Of a stretch of DNA of 64,000 nucleotides, positions 12,341 through 24,500 are shown one piece after another (position 1 is the stretch's first letter; every line of letters begins with the position of its first letter). The notes below the pieces were generated by a model that had not been told where the DNA came from, did no database searches, and saw only the letters and a list, made by a program, of their open reading frames with translations. Source of the DNA: Linum tenue (lineage: Eukaryota; Streptophyta; Magnoliopsida; Malpighiales; Linaceae); contig CAMGYJ010000003.1 of the NCBI GenBank assembly GCA_946122785.1, forward strand, positions 558,001-622,000, given 5' to 3'. The translations under genes and the position numbers were made by a program.

Positions 12341-13131
12341 AGACCAACCTTGCCCTCAAGGTTGACCGATTTGGCCCACTTCTTCGCCTCTCCCGCGCGA
12401 CCAACATCTCGACTGCTCCGTATCTTCCGCTTCCTTTTCGTCCAATTGCGTTGAAGTGACAACTTCAATTCCTTGTTCAAACTAGCACATAGTCCCATTA
12501 AGTACTCCCATCCTCCCATCTCCTGAAAATGAGTACTGCCCATGTTACCCACCCACAATAGCTCTTCAATCTTACTTCCTTGCAACCCTTCACATTTCAA
12601 GGACAATTCCTTGAATTTTTCCAACAAGGCTCCCATAGAATTTCCCTTCCCAACCATGTTCATTTCAAGCTTCGCATCCACCACTACAATCACAGGTACC
12701 CCAATTATTTTACCAATTAAACCAGTCCTAATCACCAGAATGTTAGGCCTTGTAGCAAGGCTAGGCTCCCTGACATTTCTCCCCCATTGCCACACTGACC
12801 AAGCCATGCATCCACTAGCATAAGCGGACACCTCATGTTTATCGATCATTAGTTGTGGGGTGGGAATGGAACGCTCCACAAAGGTTTTCACAACGACGCA
12901 CGGGGCGGCAACTACTTGTGCAACAACTGCAGTGACGGCGGCATCCCACGGCGAACGTGCCTCTACTTCAGCATCTTGAAACTCGACCAAGCTCGACTTC
13001 GTAGTGTCCACTTGAGTGGCAGAAATCTCGTTCTCTTCGGCTGCAGCATGCGATGGTGGGACTATGACAGAGATGAGCGGGGGTGTTGGCAATGGCCATA
13101 CTTGATCCGGAATTTTGGCGTTCACACCCAT
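12341..13131 (-). CDS. unrecognised ORF inside the FtsH-carrying retrotransposon
   Basis: An open frame from MGVNAKIPDQVW (13131) down to the purine tract and into the LTR. It ends with a basic segment (WTKRKRKIRSSRD) and the stretch KSVNLEGKVGLKGEEM just before the polypurine tract, a kind of tail often seen before the PPT of plant retroelements. I recognise no catalytic domain. It lies downstream of the FtsH-like fragment on the same strand, and could be captured host sequence or the element's own accessory or gag-derived ORF. Confidence 0.35.
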
Positions 13132-13177
13132 CCCTCCTGATATCCTAGCTCCATCGTCGTGCCCTTATAACACACTT

Positions 13178-14380
13178 TCAGTAGGGCCCAGACAATTTCG
13201 ATGTAGTAGCCAACGACCAGCTATCCTGACCATGAACGCCATCCCCACTAACCATGGGATGACTGAGTTGCAGCTTGATCTTTTTCTTCCTAAACCTCCA
13301 GCTCGCAACGCGGCCACACGTTACTTTCCTCTCTTGAATGGCAGCTTGACAAAGGTGGCCATGAGAATGCTTAAAGATCTCTTGACACCTTTTTGCCAAG
13401 ACATCAACTTCCTCAATAAATAGAACTAAGGATTCATCTACCATGGTTTTCTCGAAAAGGTCTCAGATTTGAACAAAACCATTACCAAATAAGGCTTTAG
13501 CAACTTCACATCCCTCCATTTGGTCAAACCGAACACTTGCTATAGCCATGCAAGCTAGAGTCTTCCCACATCCTGGAAGTCCCAACCAGAGCACCCTATG
13601 TGGAGGCTTAATGCCTATTTTATCGCCAAGCTCATCAGCTACTTCATTCATCCTTGCAACATCAACAACTGTGATTCCCCTGGAATTATTAACATCAGCT
13701 TCAGCTCTAGGACTGGGAAAGTCAATTACCAGCCACAAATCTGCAGCGTTAGTGCGACCAGACATCTTTTCTAGTGACGACGGCGGCCACGGTGGCATTG
13801 TGGTGATTGACCACACCCTCCAGATGCCTGACGGCCCGACCGCAACTCTCTTATCTTCTTTATTTGATGGCTGATTCAGCACGCCCTCTTTCGTTGGGCG
13901 TGTTTGTTTGATCGTGATGATGAGGAAGAACGAGCCGCTCTGAGAGGATGGGAAAGATGTTACCTTCTCTTCGACTGTAAAAAATTGAGCAGCCGGATGG
14001 GAAATAACTAGCATGGTCGCGATCGTCACGGTGATCTGACTGTCTACTCCGATAATCTTTCTTACCTTCCCCTTCTGCTGGGTCTCCTGCGCGGGGTCCT
14101 CATTGTTCCCCGTCGAGTCAAACCGTGCCGTCAGCTGCTGGTTTCCCGCTGCGCCGTCATCCACGGCATTATCTTTCTCCCTCGAGACGGACAACAAAGA
14201 CGGGGATTTTACCACCCTTGTCGCGTCAAGTCTTGCTCCTGAGTCTTCTTCCTTGTTCAACGCCAACTGCCTGGACGCCTTGAGTGACTGTTCAGAAGTC
14301 GCAAGCTGTTTCGAGGGTGAACCCGCAGTGGACTGCAGGAAACCTGTTGGCGTCTGCTCCTCGCCTGCGTGGCTTCCCAC
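13178..14380 (-). pseudogene. FtsH-like AAA ATPase fragment captured in a retrotransposon
   Basis: Two consecutive minus-strand frames match the AAA module of plant FtsH/FtsHi proteins in the right order. In 13463-14380, residues following EADVNNSRG lead into IGIKPPHRVLWL and a Walker A loop GLPGCGKT. In 13178-13444 there is a Walker B-like LFIEEVD (the usual D-E is E-E), then LAKRCQEIFK and AAIQERKVT. That last pair is where chloroplast FtsHi-type proteins have an I-F-K and an A-A-T-Q-E-R motif. No introns are evident between Walker A and B, as expected of a cDNA copy. A frame change near 13450 and later divergence make it nonfunctional as a protease. The N-terminal ~200 residues are low complexity and not clearly FtsH. 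Confidence 0.65.
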
Positions 14381-14710
14381 AATGTCGTCGTCCGCGACGC
14401 TTGTCTCGGGAGGCTGCCCTCCGGTTTCGTCAGAATCGCCAGCCTCTGCGGTCGGCGGCTGCCCCTCCGCCGCGTCGTCACCTCTGTGCTTCGCGTCTGC
14501 CTCAGCCAGCTGTGAAGGTAGTGCTTCGTCGGCCGCCGCCTCGGCCTACATGAGCGGCAGATCCTCAGAGCTCCAACGACGACCAATGCGACGAGCTTGT
14601 TCCCGCAGCTCTGCCCATGATAGGTCCGAGAGCCTTGAAGAGCTCATCATCAAACCAGTTGTAGAACTCTTCCCCGATTGAGAGTTGTGATGAACTCAAT
14701 TCTCGAATCG

Positions 14711-14723
14711 GGCTCTGATACCA
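14711..14723 (-). other. primer binding site (tRNA-iMet type)
   Basis: Reads TGGTATCAGAGCC on the minus strand, two bases from the 5' LTR end at 14726. It is complementary to the 3' end of plant initiator tRNA-Met. Confidence 0.8.
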
Positions 14724-14725
14724 AA

Positions 14726-16544
14726 TGTTAGAAACAAAGTTTCTAAGTGGTTTGATAATTGGAGATTTAGAGATTTAAAGAATAGAATTAGGGATTAAGA
14801 AGTAGAATTTGGGGAAGAACGAAAAAGAATGGCCGACGACCGGATTAGGGATAGAGGAGAAATTGAGAGGAGTTGGGAGAGAATAGGGTTTAAGGATTTT
14901 CTTAATATTCTTCTTGGCTGCCCACTAATGAATCACAAAGTACATATTTATAGGGAATGTCGGGAATCCTACTAATAAACTTAATTCTACTAAAAGACTA
15001 CTAACCATAAATAAAAGGCAAAATACACTTGCATAGCCAAAACTTTCACCTTTGTGCCACTTATAGCCACGTTTGGCGAAATAACACTAATAGCCACTTC
15101 CGTCCGATTCTTTAACGCTGTTAACGTTAAGTGTGACTGGGCAAACGGAAAGACTTACGTGGCCCGCCTGCATTTTACACGTGGACATAATAATTAAAAA
15201 AAACAAAAAATCCCTAATTTTACCCATCTTTATTACAACCCTCCTTCCTCCCCACCGCCATCCCTCCTCCCTCCCGTCACCACCCTCCCACCCCATCTTC
15301 CATTGTTGGTGACTCAAATCCCAGCATCCTTTCATCTCCCATCTCTCCCCTAAACAAAAGAAATCCATTTCCATTGATTTGTTCATTTACTTAAAAATCT
15401 CCCAAAACCATCCATTCTTTCCATTAATTAACTCTTGTTCAATCCTCCCACCGCAACCCTCAATCTCTCTTTAGCTTCCACCACTGTCCTCCATTCTTCC
15501 CACCGCACCCTCAATCTCTCCGTTCACCAATCCTTTATACCCACAACGAATTAATCCAATCAACGACCTTCTGCCTTGCCGCATCATCAATGTAAGGACT
15601 GAGACCGTCGTAGACCTCCGACCGCCGCTACCCCGTATCGGATCTGTGTCAAAATTGGGGCTTTTTCAATTTTTGCTTTCCTGCTTGATTGAATGTTGGA
15701 TTTAAAATTGGAGGGTTTCTATGTTGTATGAAGTGGGCTGAATTGATCGTTGAAGGTGGCGATACGGCTGCTCCTGCGGCCCTTCCGTTTCCCATACGGC
15801 TGCTCCTGCGGCCCTACATCTCCCTCAGCTCCGCCGCCGGGAGCTCCCCGTCATCAGCGTCCTCCACCTGCCTCAGATCTGGATTTCTCCACAGTGATAG
15901 GGAGGATTTTTTAATTAGGGATTTTTTGTTCGATTGAGTTCGTGATTTGGGGATTTTTGAAGAAGAGGAGATGAAGTTGGGAAGAATAAGAAGAGAAGGG
16001 GAACAATCCATTTCCATCGGAGAGGTGATGGCATCAGAATCGGAGAAGCAGGCAAGAGGTTCAAGATCCGGAGGAGTGGTGGGGGATTGCTGGTGGAGAA
16101 GAAGAGGGGTCTTGGAGAGTAGCAGAGGGATCTTCAAAAAATTCAAAGGGATCAGGGAATTAAGAGATTTTCATCTCTTTTTCTTTCCTTTTTTTTGTTT
16201 TTTTATAATTTAATGTAGTAATTAAATATTAAATAATTAAAATATCTGACGTGTCATTATTTGCTTAGTTGTTGTTGACGTGGCTGATGATTTGGCGTCT
16301 CGTCAGCCGACCGTCAAATAAGTTGACGGAGTTATTAACACCGTCATAGTTTCTAACGGAAATGGCTATATTTGGCACACAACATCTTTCAAAAGTGGCT
16401 ATTAGTGGTATTTCGCAAAAAGTGGCTATAAGTGGCACAAAGGTGAAAGTTTTGGCTATTCAAGTGTATTTTGCCTAAATAAAATTACCCTACAAATAAC
16501 TATAATAATAAATATAGAAACCCTACAGAAATCGGTTTCTAACA
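14726..16544 (-). repeat. 5' LTR of the FtsH-carrying retrotransposon, interrupted
   Basis: About 351 bp of LTR sequence split by the MULE at 15017-16475. Its two halves rejoin exactly at one copy of TAAATAAAA, which matches the uninterrupted 3' LTR. Confidence 0.85.
15017..16475. mobile_element. 1,459-bp non-autonomous MULE
   Basis: Long inverted ends (about 85 bp) begin GGCAAAATACACTTG. A perfect 9-bp target duplication TAAATAAAA flanks it (15008-15016, 16476-16484). There is no transposase. The interior has a GC-richer part (15580-16140) with short open frames on both strands that could be captured gene sequence, but none is recognisable. Confidence 0.9.
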
Positions 16545-17431
16545 AATCGACTCTCTCAGGGATTACCCGGACGATTTAAGGTGAGGAGTGACCCAAAGAT
16601 GCCAAGAATGGGTTTTAAGGGGATTTTCTCCCTCCTAGGTCAAAAGGTTAATGTATGAAAATGGATACCACACTCATATCATTCATGAAACCATCCATAT
16701 ATTAAGTAAACTCATCAATCAAACATGAAATTTGTCACATAAATCAACATAAAACCAAAATCTAGACCTAGGGTTCTTAAACCAAGAGAAGATGGTGGGT
16801 TTCTAGAGAGAGGAGAGAGAGATTACAAATTGAAGCCTAAGATCTCTTCTTCTTCTAGGCTTGAATCCTTGCTTCCAAACTTGATCAATGCCTTTAATTA
16901 AGCTCCAAGATCACTCAAGAACTCTCTCTCTCTCTCTCTCTCTCACTAAAACTCCCCTTTGGTGTTTTGGGTTGAAATCCAAGAGAAAGAAAGTAATTCC
17001 TCTCCAAAAACCACCTCTCCTTTCTCTCTCTCCACTGCTGTCTTTATATTTTCCCGACAAGGCCCAGTTCACGGTCTTAGACCTTAGTTCATGGCCGCGT
17101 TGATCAATTCACGGTTTTAGAGATAGTAAACTGACGACTTCATGATTTGGGCTTTCAGTTCACGGTCTTAGAGACTGTGAACTGACTTGAAGCCAGTAAA
17201 CCTGTAGAACCGTGCTGGAAATTGGTCACTTCACGGTTTGAACAGGGCTCAACCTCCACTTTTTGGCTCGTTTTGACCTCCGAATGACCCAAAACTCGTA
17301 CAGGACATTCCCACACGTGCTAGGACCTGAAATAAGCACAACGTAGCATAAAATAGGTCTAAAGAATGTGATCTACTAAGCGTAACGGATAAGAAATGAG
17401 GGGTAAAATGTGTACATTTGAGCCCAAATCA
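16545..17431 (-). other. remaining Athila-like LTR sequence
   Basis: The proximal LTR part of the Athila-like element. It contains a (CT)n run at about 16922-16943 and repeated GTTCACGGT/ACCGTGAAC-type segments between 17065 and 17235. No gene is visible; the short frames here are not supported. Confidence 0.5.
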
Positions 17432-18088
17432 CTCCCCCACACTTAGACGTTTGCTTGTCCCCAAGCAAACCAAGTACAAAACATGGTAAGCTTACAATTT
17501 CTTTTTCAATAAAATTTTTGGGGCATGTCATAGGGTACAAAACGAATGAATCACAATGGTTATTGGACACCGACCTATGGACAAAAACAAAGTAATCTTG
17601 GCAACCACCGCCAACGACATTCAACTGTATTAAGGTTGTGCCAATGAAGAGTTCTCACATTATTTATCAACCAAAACATAACGTGTTTCCACGACTCACC
17701 AATCACAATCACTCAGGCGTGAAGATCACATCATAGGAACGAACGATCAAGCAACCTAGGTTCTCGTCAGGGTATAAGAAATGAACAAAACATGATGAAT
17801 GAATCACTCACTCTCGACCATTGGGGTCAGGACCATTTGACGCAAAAGATGTGCATATTTGCTCAATCCTAATGTCACTTTACCATGACAGTAACCTCTA
17901 AATGTTAGAGCTCACAATATGGGTGTCGTTGCTAGCTTGTCCGGAGGTCTTAGTCACGAGTTCAAATGACTGGCTAGGGTCTAGGGCATGTTGAAACTTC
18001 ACCTGCAAAATGAGCAAACAAAAGTTGGCGGTTTTCGACTTGCGGATGACGGAGGAGTTGGAGGGACTTTTGGGAAACGGAAATTAGT

Positions 18089-19970
18089 GGCTAAATTATA
18101 TTTTTGTTGACTCAAACTATACAAATTTTTCACATTTGTCATTCAAATTGCTTTTTTTAATTCGCCACTAACTTTACAAATTTTTTAACCGTTGGTCATC
18201 GGTCGTTACACTCTGTTAAATTTTCCCTACGTGGCAGTCAACTAAAAAGTGAGACTGTTAACTAGATGACGTGGAATTTAAAAAAACCAAAAATAAATTT
18301 ATTTTTCCACTCACCCTTCCGCTTACTTTTTCTATACGATTTATCATATTAATTATTTTATAAAAATTAATTATCCAATTTTCCTTTCGATAGAGGAAGA
18401 GAAGTAGGGCTGGCATTTTGGTTGTCGGTTAGCGAGTAACCGTCAGTTGTAACCGAAACCAGCCGGTTACCAGCTAACCGAAAATCGTCCAGTTACCTTG
18501 GCGGTCTGTGGTCAGCTGGGAAAAGGAAGTGGTCGGTTGACCGAGTAACCGACGGTGATTAACCGCGATTATGGGACTAACCGGCCCCAACCGAGACCCA
18601 CTTAACCTTCCCCAAAATTTTGTCCATCACCTCCACCTCCACTCTCCTCATCGAACCCTAAATTGCGAACTCAACAAAACTATCCCCCCTTCATCCACCT
18701 TGCCTCCGCCGCCACGTCACCATCCACCTCGCCTCTGCCGCCTCGCCTCTCCCTGCACCTCGCCCTCCGCCTCCTTCCCATCGCGGTAAGCGTCGCGTCG
18801 TACGCCTCCGCCTACGCCTCCTTCCCGTCGCGGAGTAGGCCACCAGCCCAGCAACAACATCATCTCGCCCCCCGTCGACCTCTGCATCTCCACCCTACGA
18901 CCCCGGCGACGACCCCGACCCTTCGCTCCGCCGTTCGCATGCACTCTCTCCTGCTTCTCCTCCTCGAATCTCCAACCGCACCGGCCTGACGTCCGCCTCC
19001 ACTCGCCGCTGCTGTGCCTCTGCTTCTCCGTGTGTTGTCCAGATCTGAAATGGAAGAAGGAAGGAGTGGTAGCCTGGTGGGTTTGAATGGAGAAAGGAAG
19101 GAGAGAGAAGGAGGAAGGAGATAAGGTTTTAGTGATGGGGGGATTTTCGTGTTTTTTTATAATAATTTTTAATGAATTTTTTGGAGAGAAGGGAGTATTT
19201 TTCGGGTACGCGATTAACCGACCCAAAACCGATAACCGAACGGTCGGTGGTCGGTTAGCCGTAGTGTCTCTCACGGTCTGTGGTCGGAAGCAGGGGGTGG
19301 TGGCTCGGTTTAACCGATAATCGAGAATTCAGTTTTCGGTTAAAACGAAACCGACCGACTGACACCCCTAAAGAGAAGATATGAGTGTTGATATTGGGGG
19401 GAAGTCGCTAAAGAATCTCTACTCGATTCCTTCGACTCTCTCATCATCGTCGTTGACTTAGTCGAAATCGCAGTGCTAGATAGGAGTGCTCCCACTGATT
19501 ATAGTTCTTGAAATCTCCAGCCGATTCTCCAAACAAGGCGAGAGGAAGAGAAGGAGAGGAGAATGAGAAAACGAATCAACAAGATGAGATACGCTGGGCC
19601 GCGACTGATATTTAGAGAATCGGCTCGCCTCCGACACTTCGTCTTCCCGGGAAATTGGATTATTAATTTTTGTAATTTAATTAATTTTTATTAAATAATT
19701 AATATGATAAATCATATAGATAAAGTAAGTGGAATGATGAGGTGGAAAAATAAATTTATATTTTAGTTTTTTGTATAATTTTCACGTCATCTAGCTAACA
19801 GTCAAACTTTATAGTTGACTGTCATATAGGAAAAATTTAAAAGAGTGTAACGGCCGATGACCAACTGTGAAATGATTCGTGAAGTTAATGGCAAATAAGA
19901 AAGAAAAGTAATTCGTGTGACAAATATGAAAGATTTTATAATTTGATTGACCAAACATGCAATTTAGCCC
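18089..19970. mobile_element. old long-TIR DNA transposon (MULE-like), split by a hAT
   Basis: The left end (GGCTAAATT...) and the right end read in reverse match imperfectly over about 200 bp, including the conserved inner block GTTGGTCATCGG and a GTCAACTA segment. Flanks GAAATTAGT (18080-18088) and GAAATCAAT (19971-19979) look like a decayed 9-bp target duplication (7 of 9). No transposase. It cuts off the Athila-like element at 18088. Confidence 0.6.
18405..19370. mobile_element. 966-bp hAT-like non-autonomous transposon
   Basis: Ends TAGGGCTGGCA / TGACACCCCTA form an imperfect inverted repeat of hAT type, flanked by a perfect 8-bp duplication AAGAGAAG (18397-18404, 19371-19378). Subterminal regions are rich in GGTTA/TAACC copies on both sides. 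Internal frames (proline-rich on one strand, arginine-rich on the other) are compositional and not credible genes. Confidence 0.8.
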
Positions 19971-20025
19971 GAAATCAATAATAATTGTGTGAAACAATAG
20001 CAAACCATGAAGCCAAGAAACATCT

Positions 20026-21208
20026 GGGGGTGGTTTGGATGCAGGTTTTTAATTTGAGAGATTTGAAAGGAATTTGGTTCCAAATCTCTCATTTAAAAAC
20101 CCAAGTAATTTACATGAGAGATTTGACCCAAATAACTTGTTTGGATATTATTAAGGGTTTTTAATAGTGAAATCAAAATTACAAATGTGCCCATAAATCC
20201 CACTTCCTCCTTCCTAGGCCAAACCGAGCGACCCTCTCTTCCTCTCTGCTTCATCCAATCTCCATCCAATTGATCCAATCTCCATCCAATTGATCCAATC
20301 TTTGCCGATTTTCCATATGCAACCTTTAACTCTGCGCCAATTTCCGTCAATCTCCCGTCGAGGCCAGTTCCGAAATTGCAGCTCCCAATCAGCTACAAAA
20401 CTCGAAGAAAACTAGAAACAAGATCTCCCGTCGGCAATTGATTATTGCCCTTTTCATCTTCTTCTTCGTTTCTTCCTCGGCTACTCTGGGAACGCTGAAC
20501 CAAGAACCCTAGCGTACTGTTTCAAGAATAAGACGGCGAGGATAACCGTTGGAGGAATCAGAGAAACGGAGAATTCGATGGGAGCCAGATAGGAAGAAGT
20601 GGAAGAACAAAGTTGTCTGCAATTAGCTCTCCCGCTCCCGTACCGTCAGAAATCGAGCGAGATAGGAAGAAAAGGAAAAGCAGTTCTCGTCTGAAATCGG
20701 CCGGCCACCACGAGCGAGATAGGAAGACAAGGAAGAACTGTTTGCCTGAAATCCGCTCTCTCGCCTCCCGTCCTGTCGAAGCGCTCCGATCTCCGGCTCC
20801 AACTCACGAACCCATATTCGCCATAAGAAAAGGAGGAAGATCGGAGGATGCTGTTGGACGCCGTTCCCAAATACCTCAACGCCGACAAGAGAGAGTTGAG
20901 GAAGAGGAAGTTTCGACGGCGAAATCGAACTGGAAGAAGATGGGTGAAGTTTACTGGGCAGTGGTCGAAGGCGAAAGAAGAAGGAGAAGGGCCAAGTTGG
21001 AAAAAACAAAAACAAAATGAGTGATTTCAAAATAGCTGACCCCCATCAGCTATTTTAAAATTCTACATATGTGGGTTTTTAAAATCACTGATGGTCACAA
21101 TCCCAACTCTTTCCAAACGAGTTATTTGATTAAAATCCCTCGTTATGTGGGATTGTTTTAAAATCCTGCATCACAATCCTGCCACAATCTCTCATCCAAA
21201 CGACCCCC
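20026..21208. mobile_element. PIF/Harbinger-like 1.18-kb element
   Basis: Ends GGGGGTGGTTTGGATG and, inverted, GGGGGTCGTTTGGATG. Subterminal repeats of GAGAGATT/AATCTCTC type also occur. No clear 3-bp target duplication could be picked out. The interior has a 21-bp tandem repeat near 20260-20300 and repeats of GAGCGAGATAGGAAG (about 20657 and 20713). The 135-codon frame at 20613-21020 is basic and unlike any family I know. Confidence 0.6.
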
Positions 21209-21537
21209 TGAATTAAACAAAACATAAAAACCAAGCAGTTTTCATAACTGAAGGATCATATTCAATGAAGAACGGAATGGTGGTTTAAGAATGGAAGACC
21301 AGCGTCCGAACAACACCAACAATTTCCATGATAGATATGATAAATGAGGAGTAGGACTGAACATTATAATGCTCAACGAATGCTTATCCTGCTATCTTAC
21401 ATCACAAAGAAAGAGCTCTAGTGTTCACCAACCGGTTTCTTACACCTCAACACTATACATAAATATAACAAATTCACTGGACATGGAGGCACAAAAAAAA
21501 AAAAAAAAACAAAACAAAACAAAACAAAACTACAAGT

Positions 21538-24500
21538 CTATAAAATGACCAGATAAATGTTACAGTGAGCAGCCCACCATTGCTCTCTAGCTTGCAGCCC
21601 AGCGAGCTTGAGGAAGTTTGATTTGAGGGTGTCCCGCGCCAATTGCACTCCATGATGATAGTATCCAGTCAATGGGGGTATCAGAATATCACATACAGCT
21701 GATAATTTCACAACAATTACAACATAAAAGTAAGTCGGGTTGGATTAAAAGATGCTAACAACATATGAAATATTATTTATTGTGGCATAGCTTCAGTTTG
21801 CACCCCCAACACAGTATTTAGACCAATTAGCTAAGATAAACAAAGTCAACCCAACTGTCGTTGATGAGACCATAAATTAAAGCAACCAACCAAAAAGAAA
21901 TGAAACAGTTTTAGGAGGATAAGAAGGCAGACGGGAATCACCTCATGAAATAGAGGTCAATGTCACCTCAAAGATGGAAACAAAGAGATGTAAAAGAGTA
22001 AAACATGGTATCAAACAGCCCAGAAAACCTAAGATTAAGGAACCCTAAAACCAAACAACAGACTGATACTGCTAAACTCCAAACTTAATTGACTTCAGAC
22101 CTCTATAGCATCATCACCGTTAAAGTACAAACCTTCAGCACCGACCCTCAAATTTTCATGACACCAATCCAAGGTTCTGATATTACATCTAAAGTTAATA
22201 AACATTTTCGAATTCCTCCACTCCATTAAAATTGTCTTTGCAAAAGACGAACCATTAAATCCCTTCAAAGAAGTTCTAAATTTTGAAGTCACTCTTCAAA
22301 CTTCAAACCAAAATTTCAACTGACCCCAATTCCCAACCTGACCCTTTCAACCAAGTCAGAAGAGACGAAGTAGCGAAGCAAACTTAAAAAAAAACCCACT
22401 ACTCAGTGTTAGAGATGGAAGCAGGGGCAGAACCTAGGTGTTTTCCTCGAATAGAACACAGTTGGACTAATTTAGCTTATCCATCAACAGGAGGAAGATA
22501 ACCAAACAGTGTAGAAAAGCCTGGAACATCCTAATAGTTTATGTATCACCACTTTCGGAAACCAGCAGGGACTTTCAGTTTCAAAAGAACAGTAGGGTTG
22601 AAACTCAAGATGATACAGAAACTAAAGGAAGTGATGACTGACAACTACTTGCATAAACTTGGACTTCGAGATGATGCAGAAACTCAAGTAGACAACATCG
22701 CATGCCTGCAAATGACAAAAGTGGAGTACACTTGAAGCAGATATCATTGAGGGACCTAGCAATTACTGGCAGACTCCAAGAACCCTGGATGGAACTTATC
22801 CTAAATTTAATTATACCAAAACAGCCCATCTAGCCAGTTAAAAATGCAAGAAACAACAGGTTGTAGTAGTAATCTCCTCCTTCCGGATTAGCTACTCTCA
22901 AAATCTATGGAGAAAGTAGACACATTTCAACATAGTAAAAATCTCTTATTTCCTTTCCCTCAAAAAAAAAAAAAAAATCTCGTATTTCCACATCACATAG
23001 AACCTAGTTGTGGTTTGCTCCGATTTGGAGGGAACTTAGCGAGCATTATGTTTGTGCAAACCTAAATTTCGAAAAATGTTGTGCTGCAATTTAATAGTAA
23101 GTTAACTTGGACATGTAAAAGAATGCTTCGGTTGCAATTTGTACTTACAGAATGTTGGGAATATGGTTATGAAGCTTGACCTGGCTTTGCGGGTACTGAT
23201 CTCTCTCCAAACCATTAGACAATATGTTGTTGCACTAATGAAATGCAGAGGTTTTGTAGCGATGGTGTTCTGAGATGAACAAATGCTTCTAGCCTGAAAA
23301 TGCGGCATCTTCAAAAAGGTTTCGTGTCCTGACTCCTGAGACCATAAGAATGATATCCTGAAAATGAAGAGATTTTGTATAGAACATAAAATTTGATACA
23401 GAAAGGGATATTGAAAGGCATCATCATCTTCCAACCTAGCATTGATTTCAGAAATATCTTTTTGGTTATGCTCTGTGATTCCAGAATACACATCAAGCTT
23501 CTATTTCTAACAAATTACTAAATGCTACGAAATAGAGAGTTCACAAATTAAAGGCAGAATACTGAATGCTTCTTGACAGTTGACACAAATACTCCTTTTG
23601 ATCTAACGTCCTTGAAATAGACTACTTGGCAATAAAGAAAATTGCAATTTCATTATGCTGAAACAAATAAATCAACTACACTGTTGAGAGGACCTTTAAC
23701 ATAGGAACTTAGAAATCTCACCAAATTTATATGTCGCAGCCAGAATAAGATGCTGACAATTCAGCCCAAAACTCTTCAGCTTAATAACTGCAAACCAGAA
23801 ATAAAAACACAATCATTAAGCATGAATTGGAACCTCTAAAAAGCTAAGGATTGAGGAAACTATACCAAATAAAAATGGACTCACTGGCCCGGAATCTCTA
23901 AGCAGCTAAATAAAGATTAGAAATACAACTGCATTCGGCATTACCAATCTATGCTTCCAGCTCTTGAAACTGCCATTCTATGATCGAGGTTAGCTTACGA
24001 TCTGGGATTTTTTATTTATTTAATAGAGGGTAGGTATAAAGTTTGTTCTTTTACGGAAGGAGATGGGCTCTGGTGATTTTCCAAAAGAGTAAAGACCAAG
24101 ACACACTCACAAAATCATACAACTTTTAAACTTATGCAAGTGAATCAATAAATGCCGTAAACATCTACAACCTAAGGCAAATCGAATGGCTGGACATAAA
24201 TGTCTCCCACATCAACTATGAAGTCCGGATACGCAAAACAACTCAACGTAACAAGTATATAATTCGCGAAGCAAATGCCAAGTCCAAGATTAGGGAAGCA
24301 ATACCAATTGAAAGCTTTGAAATGGAATGACGAACCAACCAATTTAACACGCAGAACAGTCATTCCAAGAAGCCAATTGCAGCAACAACTGAAATTCAGA
24401 AGAAGCAGCAGTCAAACTGCAGGTATGGAGAATCAATCGACAGACGTGAGCCTTTGGTTTTGAGATAATAAGCTAAATTTTCAAATTGTGAAGAATCTCG

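Larger units (their letters stand above)
11971..16544 (-). mobile_element. non-autonomous LTR retrotransposon with captured host gene
   Basis: Complete insertion. The LTRs at 11971-12326 (3') and 14726-16544 (5', interrupted by a MULE) both begin TGTTAGAAAC and end TTTCTAACA. A perfect 5-bp target duplication AATCG flanks them (11966-11970, 16545-16549). Next to the 5' LTR is a primer binding site matching initiator tRNA-Met (TGGTATCAGAGCC, 14711-14723, minus). Next to the 3' LTR is a purine tract (12327-12340, minus). The 2.4-kb interior has no reverse transcriptase, protease, RNase H or integrase. It carries an FtsH-like fragment and unrecognised ORFs, so the element must have been mobilised in trans. 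Without the MULE it is about 3.1 kb. Confidence 0.85.
11561..18088 (-). mobile_element. Athila-like Ty3/gypsy 3' end with long LTR, host of nested insertions
   Basis: Read on the minus strand, the segment downstream of 18088 is noncoding and contains GACAAGCAAACGTC, then the polypurine tract TGTGGGGGAG (17432-17441), then an LTR starting TGATTTGGGC at 17431. A 'GGACAAGC...GTGTGGGGGAG' context before the 3' LTR is typical of Athila-type elements. The LTR runs to about 11561 (plus-strand TGTTCTAAC), some 1.29 kb once the nested 4.58-kb insertion (11971-16549) is removed. Coding domains are lost, because the element is cut at 18088 by another repeat. The outer LTR end rests on the TG dinucleotide and on the edge of the duplicated block. 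Confidence 0.6.

Noticed and set aside
14103..14681. 192-codon plus-strand frame
   Set aside because: It is antisense to the internal region of the minus-strand retrotransposon, is Ser/Ala-rich, and has no recognisable domain.
18571..19320. Long proline- and arginine-rich frames inside the hAT-like element
   Set aside because: Composition-driven open frames in a GC-rich insert, with no family resemblance.
20613..21030. 135-codon frames on both strands in the Harbinger-like element
   Set aside because: Overlapping frames on both strands with strongly biased composition and simple repeats; no domain-like sequence.
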